Assembly (NCBI GenBank): GCA_964516435.1
Contig: CAZEZP010000051.1
Location: 1-64,000, forward strand
Length of the DNA: 64,000 nt
From: HGW-17 sp964516435
GTDB lineage: Bacteria; Myxococcota_A; Polyangia; HGW-17
Direction: 5' to 3'
Below are positions 44,111-51,153 of the stretch, one piece after another. The notes beneath the pieces were generated by a model, which did no database searches, was not told where the DNA came from, and saw only the letters and a program-made list of their open reading frames with translations. The position numbers were made by a program, and so were the translations under genes. Position 1 is the stretch's first letter. Every line of letters starts with the position of its first letter.

Positions 44111-44826
44111 GGACGGGACGCTTCCGCCCGGCACACCTGGAAGAGACGGGCCACAAGGGAAGCCGCGCCTGCCGCCACCTGGGAAACCGCCAGAATCCAT
44201 GCCAGGGCCGTCCACTGTCCCATCGCCCCCAGCGCGCACACCCACAGCGTCAGGTCGCATTCGTGAAAGGGCCACAGCAGCGCCACCGCCATGCCGCGCA
44301 CCCAGGGAATCCGGGGCCGGACTTCCGGCGAAACCGCGGCTGGCGGCGATGCGGCCGGCAGGGATGCCGCCGCCAGCCATTTGGTGTAGCCCTGGACCAT
44401 CAGGCCGAAAGCCGCGATGGGACCCGCCATGGCCGCGGCCAGGCTGCCGGATTCCCGGAACGCCAGCACACCGATGATGGGAAACAGCAGCCCGAAGCGC
44501 ACCACGTCCACGCTCTTGTCCCAGAAGGAGCCCGCGCGGCTGGTGCGCTCCTGGTAGCGGGCCAGTTGGCCGTCGGCGTCATCGAAGAGCATGGCGAGAA
44601 ACAGGAGGGACAACGCCCACGGATACAGCGAAGGCAGCAGCAGCAGCAAAGCCCCCGCCACACCCGCCGCCAGCGACAGGGCCGTGACGAGATTGGGAGA
44701 AACCTGGGCGCGCACGGGATGAAACAGCAGCGCCGCCAGCGGACGGGAAACGAACGTCGACGTCAGTTCCCAGTCGGCGGGGTTTTCGGGAAAACGCGGC
44801 CACCACCGGCGCTGCACGCCCATCAT
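44107..44826 (-). CDS. CDP-alcohol phosphatidyltransferase
   Basis: The 239-residue inner-membrane enzyme has about six helices. It carries the exact family signature D82-x2-D85-G86-x2-A89-R90-x8-G99-x3-D103-x3-D107, which binds CDP-diacylglycerol and two metal ions. The family makes phosphatidylglycerol-phosphate, phosphatidylserine, phosphatidylinositol-phosphate or related lipids; the sequence does not say which. GGGAGGGG lies about 8 nt before two adjacent ATG codons (44826, 44823). It overlaps the FAD dehydrogenase start (ATGA) and follows the FmdB gene by 73 bp. Confidence 0.9.
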   Translation of the reverse strand: MMGVQRRWWPRFPENPADWELTSTFVSRPLAALLFHPVRAQVSPNLVTALSLAAGVAGALLLLLPSLYPWALSLLFLAMLFDDADGQLARYQERTSRAGSFWDKSVDVVRFGLLFPIIGVLAFRESGSLAAAMAGPIAAFGLMVQGYTKWLAAASLPAASPPAAVSPEVRPRIPWVRGMAVALLWPFHECDLTLWVCALGAMGQWTALAWILAVSQVAAGAASLVARLFQVCRAEASRP

Positions 44827-44899
44827 CGCGCGTTCCCCTCCCTGCGCCGGACGTCGTCCCATGACGGCGGCATGCTCATGCCGGAATCCATGCGCGGCT

Positions 44900-45133
44900 T
44901 CACGAGGCACAGCCGTCGCAAGAGCCGCCGGAGGAAGCCTTGCAGCCTCCCGATTTCTTGAAATCGGTCTCATACCAACCCGTCCCCGTCAGCCGGAACG
45001 AGGAGACCGAAACCTTCTTGTGAAAATCCATTGAATTGCATTTGGGGCAATTTGAAAGAGGAATTGCGTCAATATCTTGCAACATCTCTACATCACGATT
45101 GCAACCATTGCAATGATATTCATAGATAGGCAT
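44900..45133 (-). CDS. FmdB-family zinc-ribbon protein
   Basis: The 77-residue protein begins MPIYEYHCNGC, the hallmark of FmdB-type putative regulatory zinc ribbons. It carries the CxxC pairs CNGC and CPKC. The C-terminal tail is Gly/Ser/Cys-rich and has several extra Cys (KSGGCKASSGGSCDGCAS), common in this family. The role is unproven; the name comes from a formamidase-operon regulator. GGAGGT lies 6 nt upstream, and a strong promoter candidate lies at 45171-45198. Confidence 0.9.
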   Translation of the reverse strand: MPIYEYHCNGCNRDVEMLQDIDAIPLSNCPKCNSMDFHKKVSVSSFRLTGTGWYETDFKKSGGCKASSGGSCDGCAS

Positions 45134-45170
45134 GTTCAACCTCCGCGAATGCAATCCCAAAGGCAGCTGT

Positions 45171-45198
45171 AAGGTAGTACCAACGGAGAAACTGTCAA
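45171..45198 (-). promoter_or_regulatory. Promoter for the FmdB gene and downstream operon
   Basis: A perfect minus-strand -35 TTGACA (45198-45193) lies 16 bp from a -10 TACCTT (45176-45171). The predicted start near 45164 leaves a leader of about 31 nt to the ATG at 45133. The -10 is identical to the kinase operon's candidate. Confidence 0.52.
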
Positions 45199-45293
45199 GC
45201 TGTTCCTGTCGTCCGTTGCATGAGGAAAAAGGAGCGCGGGCCACGGCCGGTGTTCTCCGCATGCGGAAAAACGCCCGGGAAAGACAGGATGCG

Positions 45294-46124
45294 TTACAGC
45301 CACAGGGTCTTGCCTTCGCAGGCGACGTCCACCTCGAAGGGAAGTCCGGAGAATGCATCCGGCATGGCGAGGATTTCATCGTCGGTGGAGTCGAAATGGA
45401 AATGCGTGAGCACGAGTTTCTTCACACCGGCCTTGTGCGCGGCCGCCACGGCGTCCCGCCCGTCGAACGCCTGCCGGTCCATCTGGCGCGCCCGGTCGGC
45501 CACGAACGAACGCGTATCGTGCACCAGCACATCGGCCCCGGCGAAGAACTCCGCCACGGCATCGGGCACCCCGCTCTCGTCGTAATGCACGTCCGGAGCC
45601 AGCACGATGCTTTTGTCCTTTTCGGTGATGCGAACCCCCATCGCCTGATCGGTCACATGCGGCATCCGGGCCAACTCCACGCGCAAGGCCCCGCACTGCA
45701 GGACGGACGGGATGGACACTTCCGGAAACTCCAGGATGGAATTGAGGTTCTTCAGACTCTGGATCGGAGAGAAAATGGGGTTCATCTGGCTTTCGAGCAC
45801 CTGCGAGAGGCTGCGCTTGCAGGTGACGCTGCCATACAGGCGAATCACGTTCCCGGGAATGAACGCCGGGATGAAGAAGGGAAACCCCTGGATATGGTCA
45901 TAATGGGGATGCGTGATGAACAGGTCGAGTTTCCCGGCGCCCCGGCCGAAATCGCCGGCCAGCAGGGTGCGCCCCCAGGTCGTGATGCCGGTGCCCGCAT
46001 CCACCGCCAGAAAATCTCCCGCGTCCCCGGTGACGGTCACGCACAGCGTGTTGCCACCCGTGGCCGTGGTTTGCTGCCCCGGTGCAGGAACGAGTGCCCG
46101 AACGCCCCAGAAGGTGATCTGCAT
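45294..46124 (-). CDS. Metallo-beta-lactamase-fold hydrolase (paralogue 1)
   Basis: The 276-residue cytoplasmic enzyme has the metal motif THPHYDHIQG (H72, H74, D76, H77). Further ligands lie in ARMPHVTDQ, in VHDTRSF and in LVLTHFHFDSTDDE. The opening ITFWGVRALVPAPG and GGNTLCV match the TaR3/ArfA-like MBL subgroup that resembles RNase Z and PqqB-type phosphodiesterases. GAGG lies about 6 nt before the ATG at 46124. It directly follows a related gene (17 bp), and the two arose by duplication. The substrate is unknown; cyclic nucleotides or phosphodiesters are plausible for the fold. Confidence 0.87.
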   Translation of the reverse strand: MQITFWGVRALVPAPGQQTTATGGNTLCVTVTGDAGDFLAVDAGTGITTWGRTLLAGDFGRGAGKLDLFITHPHYDHIQGFPFFIPAFIPGNVIRLYGSVTCKRSLSQVLESQMNPIFSPIQSLKNLNSILEFPEVSIPSVLQCGALRVELARMPHVTDQAMGVRITEKDKSIVLAPDVHYDESGVPDAVAEFFAGADVLVHDTRSFVADRARQMDRQAFDGRDAVAAAHKAGVKKLVLTHFHFDSTDDEILAMPDAFSGLPFEVDVACEGKTLWL

Positions 46125-46141
46125 GAAATCCTCGCCTTACC

Positions 46142-47053
46142 TCATGAAATTTTTATGTGCTGCCCCTCCACCGCCACGTGGATGTCGATGCCAAGGCCTT
46201 CGTAGCGGGCCCGGATTTCCTGCATGAGCCCATCCATCTGGTCGTCCGTGCGCTCCGGCGCATGATGGAAGATGACCAGCCCGCGGGCGGAGGCATCCTT
46301 GCACACGGCCATGGCGTGCGATGCGGCCGAATGTCCCCAGTGGGGATTGCGCAGATACTCCTCGTCCGTGAACATGGTGTCGTACACCACGAGATCGGCA
46401 TTGCGGCACAGTTGCACCAGGGCCGAACGCATGGCCGAAAGCGTGGCCGCCACATCGGGCGCCACGGGCAGAGACAGATCCGGCGCCCGGGGTATGAATT
46501 CCCTGTCCAGGATCATGTGCTCGAAGGGCGCCGTATCCGTGACGTACACCATGGAGCGGCCCTGGGCATCGATCCGGTAGGCACTGGCGATGAGCGGGTG
46601 GTTCAGCCGGCTCGAGGACATGCGGACGCCCGAAGCGACTTCCATGGATTCCCCATCCTCGAGTTCCACGTAGGAGACCTCCGCCTTCCAGTCCTCGTGG
46701 GAAAGCGGGAAATAGGGATCCTCGATGACCTTGTGGATGACGTCGGGCAGGCGGAAGCCATCGCGGCGGCGCGAATAGAACGTGATGCGGTTGCCTGCGC
46801 GGTACAGCGGCTCGAAGAACGGAAGTCCCTGGATATGATCCCAGTGGGCATGCGAAATGAACAGGTGGATGTCCAGCCCCGAACGGGATGCGAGTTCCTG
46901 CCCGAGCCGGCGAATGCCCGTTCCGGCATCGAAGATGAGAACCGGATTCTCCCCCACTTCCACCTGCACGCAGGAAGTGTTCCCCCCGTAGCGCTGCGTC
47001 ATGGGCCCCGGAACGGGGATGGAGCCCCGCACACCCCAGAAACGCACAATCAT
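46142..47053 (-). CDS. Metallo-beta-lactamase-fold hydrolase (paralogue 2)
   Basis: The 303-residue enzyme begins MIVRFWGVRGSIPVPG, with GGNTSCVQVEVG and the metal motif SHAHWDHIQG (H68, H70, D72, H73). Later ligand regions are SSRLNHPLIAS, VTDTAPFEH, VYDTMFTDEEY and IFHHAPERTDDQ. It is closer to the canonical cd07715-like subgroup than its downstream paralogue. AAGGAG lies 7 nt before ATG 47053; the frame extends 17 codons further without a ribosome site. An extended -10 (TGTGATAAT) lies 100 bp upstream. Confidence 0.88.
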   Translation of the reverse strand: MIVRFWGVRGSIPVPGPMTQRYGGNTSCVQVEVGENPVLIFDAGTGIRRLGQELASRSGLDIHLFISHAHWDHIQGLPFFEPLYRAGNRITFYSRRRDGFRLPDVIHKVIEDPYFPLSHEDWKAEVSYVELEDGESMEVASGVRMSSSRLNHPLIASAYRIDAQGRSMVYVTDTAPFEHMILDREFIPRAPDLSLPVAPDVAATLSAMRSALVQLCRNADLVVYDTMFTDEEYLRNPHWGHSAASHAMAVCKDASARGLVIFHHAPERTDDQMDGLMQEIRARYEGLGIDIHVAVEGQHIKIS

Positions 47054-47152
47054 CGCGTCACTCCTTGCAGAACCGGAATCACCGTCACATCCCGTTTCCT
47101 TCATGAATCACCGGCTTCACGACTTCCATCCCCTGGAAAGGGGTGCAGCTAC

Positions 47153-47161
47153 ATTATCACA
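47153..47161 (-). promoter_or_regulatory. Extended -10 element upstream of the hydrolase pair
   Basis: TGTGATAAT on the minus strand (47161-47153) matches an extended -10 (TG, one base, then GATAAT). The -35 position holds only a T-run. The predicted leader is about 90 nt. A nearly identical TGTGATAAA lies upstream of trkA. Confidence 0.3.
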
Positions 47162-47189
47162 AGCGGGTGAGTTTGCAAAAAAGATTTTT

Positions 47190-49088
47190 TCACTGAACAT
47201 TGATTCTTTTCATGTTCATGCCGCCCACATAACCGTAGGAAACATGCTTGTCGAAGCCGGAAACGATGAGCGATACCGGCTGATCGGACCGCAGGACGTG
47301 ATATCCGTCGTTCTGCGACCCGGGCTCGACGTTCTGCCCGGCCGGCCAATCCGGGTGGATGATGGGGAAGGACAACTGGCAATGATAGATGTCATAGCGG
47401 GCCCCGGGGTCCACCCGCGTAGAGCAGGACGCCGCGCGCCAGATGCAGGAGAAATCGCTCAGCGGCCGGTAATCCAACTGCACGTCGGCACCGCTGGGGG
47501 CCGCCACGGTGATGAAGTCGAAGGCGTACTTGTCCGGCGTCAGGAACACGTAGTAATCGCGCCACTGCTCCACGGGAGGCACCAGGATGAAGGAGGGGTC
47601 GCCGCCGGGCAAATCGATGGGAATGCCCGTGGTCCCCTGCCCTCGCATGAACTGGCCGATGAAAATGGGCTTGTCGGATTCCACCACCATGTCGCAGAAC
47701 GGCGTGACATCCACGATTTCGCCCTGCATCAGGTGGAAGTAATCCTGCGGCGGATCCATGGACGTGAAAATCGTGGTGTCGTCGTACAGCGCCATGATGC
47801 GGAAGAGGTCGCTCTCCTCGATGATGGCGCAATCCCCACCGGCCGCGGCCACGGCGGGCGTCCGTGGCGCCACGCGGGCGGCCACGAAGCGGGTGCCCGC
47901 CGCCGAGGCCGGAAACAGTTGATGCTCCAGGTGGTCGGCGCAGCAATAGCGCTCTCCAAAGAATCGCCACAGGGGCACGTCGGAGGCTTCCGATCCCGAA
48001 AAGACGGCCACGGGCCGGTTGGCCACGATGCGGGTCCCCGTCAGATCCGCCAGAAATTCGTCGGTTTCCAGGTTGACCACCATGAACTCGTGCATGTCCA
48101 CGGAAAACGTCTCGCCGGCATTGGCGGCCGGAATCGCGATGCCATCCCCCCGGATGCGGGCCGAAGGGGTGATGGTGACGTTCGTTCCCGGTGACGTGGC
48201 CACGATGGTGACAAAGGCACGCAGATGCTGGTTGAAATCGTTGTTGGGGTCCGGCGTGTCCGCGATCGTCTGCGGCCATCCCAGCACCCGGTACTCCGGG
48301 TCCAGTGCGCTCGTCGGGAAGAGGATACTGGCATCGTTCGAAAAGACATTGACGTTTTCCAGCGGATTGAACTGGTAGGCGGCAATCGGCGCCGAGGACG
48401 TGATGCGGACGGCGCGCGTGGAGATGGCCGAATGCGTGCCCGCATCCCATTGCCCGGGAGGCGAGCCGTCCACTTCCCGCGAAGGCAGTTCGATGACCCG
48501 CAGCCCCTCGGGGGGGACCGTGGTCCGGGCGACTTCCCGCAGTTGCACCGGCCAGTAGGGAGGCGCATCGTTGACCTCCACCACCACCTCCGCCGTGAGC
48601 AGCGAAGTGTTCGAAATCACCACAGCGAACTGCTGGGCCGCCGCATTGCCCGAGGACACCTTGGCATTGTCCAGGTCCACGGCCCAGTACTCGCATCCCA
48701 GATAGGAACGGGTGGCGGCGGCTTCCGAACAGGCGTGGATGCAGCGTCCCTGGAAGCACACCCAGCCGGCATCGGTGTCGCAGAGGGCAGCCGGCTCCTT
48801 GCGCATGCCGTCGTCGGAGCACAGGGCCACATTCGCACCGTCGCACACCCACTGTCCGGGCGTGCAGACGCGGCATCCCAGATCGGGCACGCAAATCTGG
48901 CCGGCCGCGGCGCAGTCGAGATACTCATACCGGCCCGCTGGATCGGTGCAGGTCAGTCGGACGTCGTTGGCGCAATAGACCCGGCCCTCCTCGCACTTGG
49001 CGTCCCGGGAAACGGTGGTGGTGCAGCCGCAAAAGACGGCCGCCAGAAGGCAGGAAAAGAGAAAAAGGAAAACGAAACGTATGCGCAC
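47190..49088 (-). CDS. IgGFc-binding-type surface lipoprotein
   Basis: The 632-residue product has a lipoprotein signal with C22 (VFCGC). A Cys-rich region follows to about 125 with EGF/WAP-like spacing, typical of Myxococcota and Bradymonadota surface proteins. The IgGFc_binding N-terminal-type region spans about 160-560 (YQFNPLENVNVFSNDASILFPTSAL, VNLETDEFLADLTGTRI, PVAVFSGSEASDVP and YYVFLTPDKYAFDFITV are characteristic). Such proteins are thought to mediate adhesion; binding of IgG is only a name inherited from a mucus protein. Initiation is at GTG 49088, with GAGG about 6 nt upstream. The gene lies 6 bp after the IPT/TIG lipoprotein gene. Confidence 0.85.
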   Translation of the reverse strand: MRIRFVFLFLFSCLLAAVFCGCTTTVSRDAKCEEGRVYCANDVRLTCTDPAGRYEYLDCAAAGQICVPDLGCRVCTPGQWVCDGANVALCSDDGMRKEPAALCDTDAGWVCFQGRCIHACSEAAATRSYLGCEYWAVDLDNAKVSSGNAAAQQFAVVISNTSLLTAEVVVEVNDAPPYWPVQLREVARTTVPPEGLRVIELPSREVDGSPPGQWDAGTHSAISTRAVRITSSAPIAAYQFNPLENVNVFSNDASILFPTSALDPEYRVLGWPQTIADTPDPNNDFNQHLRAFVTIVATSPGTNVTITPSARIRGDGIAIPAANAGETFSVDMHEFMVVNLETDEFLADLTGTRIVANRPVAVFSGSEASDVPLWRFFGERYCCADHLEHQLFPASAAGTRFVAARVAPRTPAVAAAGGDCAIIEESDLFRIMALYDDTTIFTSMDPPQDYFHLMQGEIVDVTPFCDMVVESDKPIFIGQFMRGQGTTGIPIDLPGGDPSFILVPPVEQWRDYYVFLTPDKYAFDFITVAAPSGADVQLDYRPLSDFSCIWRAASCSTRVDPGARYDIYHCQLSFPIIHPDWPAGQNVEPGSQNDGYHVLRSDQPVSLIVSGFDKHVSYGYVGGMNMKRINVQ

Positions 49089-49094
49089 GATGCC

Positions 49095-51098
49095 TCAGAA
49101 CATGAACAGGCTGCCGTCGGCGGCCGTGGCCGTCCAGTACTTTTCACCCAGGTACCGGTACGTGAAATCATCGAAGGACAGGGCCGGTATCGACACGGAC
49201 TGGACATGCCAGTACATCCAGCCCGCCGGGCGCCCACCCAGCCCCGCCGCTGCCAGATCCGGCAGGCGGAAGGCCGACAGTTGCCCGTTCACGTAGAGCC
49301 GCCACCAGGGATCCCCCTTGGGGAAGGTGTTGATTTTCACGATGTGGAAGGTAGGCACGTTGGGCGCGCTCGGGGAAAACGAAAACCGGTCGTTGGCCAC
49401 CGGCGCGGAGGCCGTGGGGGACAGGGGTGTGGGGATGCCCAAAAAGGCGTCCACCACCAGCGGGTTGTCGCTGAAGCGCGAAACGAACACCTGCGAGAAC
49501 GGATACTGCCCGTAGTTGTGGGCATCGGCCATCACGGCGAATTGCGCATCGGCGAGCGGCCCCGCGAGGAACATCTGCTTCTCGTAGTGGAACACGGGCG
49601 TGGCATCGGTGCTCTGCGTGGTATTGTCCAGCACGATGTAGCCGTCGGACCCGATGTTCACGAACAGGCGGCTGCGGTACAGCGCCGGCCCCCGCTCGGC
49701 GGAGAGCGCCGGCGCATTGGCGAACGAGAGATCCACCTGGTTGCCCAACTGGAACTCCACGGAAACCTTCGCCTGGATGGTTTCCGCCGGTCCTGCCACC
49801 AGCCGGCGCGTCACGCCATAGGCTACGGGAATGAAATCCGAGCGGTCGGTCTTCTCATAGCCGGCGATCGCCACCAGCGCGAACGCCCCCGGACGGATGC
49901 TCAACTGCATGGGAACGCCGAACCCATCGATGCAGACATCGGTGTCGTACAGGGTCGCCAGCGCCGGAGCGGCCACGTTCCAGGACGGCAGCGTCTGCAT
50001 GACGCGCACGACGCGGCGATACCCCGCAGGCACGTTTTCGGGGGGCAACTGCCGGTTCCAGTTGCAGGAATAGCGGAATTCCGCATCCTTGAAGTCCACG
50101 GCGCCCACCACATACGAGTACACCGTGCGCGGCGTGGATGGAATCTGGTTGCCGGGGTCGGACGGCGGAATGATGGGCTCGAGAAACACCGTGGCGTTTC
50201 TGGCATCGAACCCCACGAACGAAACGGTGACGAACTGATCCTTGGCCACCGTGAGCACCTGGCGCCCCCGCAGGGAGGGATCCGAAAAAGTGATCTGGCC
50301 GTTGGCATCCGTGCGGCCGGAAAAGCCATCCAGCCCCAGGCCCAGCACCACCGCGGCATCCGCCACGGGGACGCGGCCATAGGTGTTGAGCACCGTCACC
50401 GTGAGGGACCCGTCCAGCGGGCCGCCGCCCAACCCGCCATAGGCGGGGTCGGTCGTGTCGTAGTATTCGTAGGCCTTGGCCACCCGGATGACTTCTCCGG
50501 ATGACTTCTCCACGCGCAGATCCACGGTGCCCGGAGCACCGGGCGGCGTGCGGCCGGTGGCGACGCCCGCCGAAACGACGCGCACGTCGGTAAGTTCCTG
50601 ATCCCCCAGGAAGAAGCGATCCGTGGCGTCGAGTTCCGCCGCCGGGCTGACGATGCGCACGAACGTGCCACCCGTCACGGATCCCGATGCCGGATCCACC
50701 GAAAACCGGTCGTAGGTATAGCCGGCAGCCAGGTAGGCTTCGCGTCCCTGCTCGTCCACGGCCTTGATTTCGACCGTTCCCACATCGCCTGGCGGGACCC
50801 GCACCAGAAGGCGGTTCTGCTCCACCGTCACGACCTGCGTGGGATCCGCATATCGCCCGCCGAACGCCACCTTCATGTTTTCCGTGAAGCCGAACCCGCG
50901 GATGGTGACATCGTTGCCGCCCTCCACGGGGCCGTGATCGGGCTCCACCAGCGTCACGCGCAGGGGATTGGGCGTTTCTCCGTCCGGCAGGTTGTTGACG
51001 GCTCCGTCCGGATCGAAGCCATGCGTGCGCCCCGCACCGTCGCAACCCGCCACGAGGAGAAAAAATCCAAGGATGGCCAGTTTCCGCAGAATTCGCAT
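49095..51098 (-). CDS. IPT/TIG-domain surface lipoprotein
   Basis: The 667-residue product has a lipoprotein signal ending VAGC (C19). An IPT/TIG domain follows at about 47-129 (VTLVEPDHGPVEGGNDVTIRGFGF ... VTVEQNRLLVRVPPGDVG ... VDEQG), with a second TIG-like domain at about 130-215. A carboxypeptidase-regulatory/DUF-type strand domain spans about 232-310 (LTVTVLNTYGRVPVADAAVVLG ... GQITFSDPSLRG). The long C-terminal beta-rich part is not recognised. It is probably an extended surface adhesin or receptor. It is encoded directly before the IgGFc-type lipoprotein (6 bp), so the two likely function together. The pseudo-receiver gene ends 55 bp upstream. Confidence 0.82.
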   Translation of the reverse strand: MRILRKLAILGFFLLVAGCDGAGRTHGFDPDGAVNNLPDGETPNPLRVTLVEPDHGPVEGGNDVTIRGFGFTENMKVAFGGRYADPTQVVTVEQNRLLVRVPPGDVGTVEIKAVDEQGREAYLAAGYTYDRFSVDPASGSVTGGTFVRIVSPAAELDATDRFFLGDQELTDVRVVSAGVATGRTPPGAPGTVDLRVEKSSGEVIRVAKAYEYYDTTDPAYGGLGGGPLDGSLTVTVLNTYGRVPVADAAVVLGLGLDGFSGRTDANGQITFSDPSLRGRQVLTVAKDQFVTVSFVGFDARNATVFLEPIIPPSDPGNQIPSTPRTVYSYVVGAVDFKDAEFRYSCNWNRQLPPENVPAGYRRVVRVMQTLPSWNVAAPALATLYDTDVCIDGFGVPMQLSIRPGAFALVAIAGYEKTDRSDFIPVAYGVTRRLVAGPAETIQAKVSVEFQLGNQVDLSFANAPALSAERGPALYRSRLFVNIGSDGYIVLDNTTQSTDATPVFHYEKQMFLAGPLADAQFAVMADAHNYGQYPFSQVFVSRFSDNPLVVDAFLGIPTPLSPTASAPVANDRFSFSPSAPNVPTFHIVKINTFPKGDPWWRLYVNGQLSAFRLPDLAAAGLGGRPAGWMYWHVQSVSIPALSFDDFTYRYLGEKYWTATAADGSLFMF

Positions 51099-51153
51099 GA
51101 CCCCACCGCCCGCTGCTCGAAAAAGTATAGCTGAAAAAAGACGGGAAGCCAGC

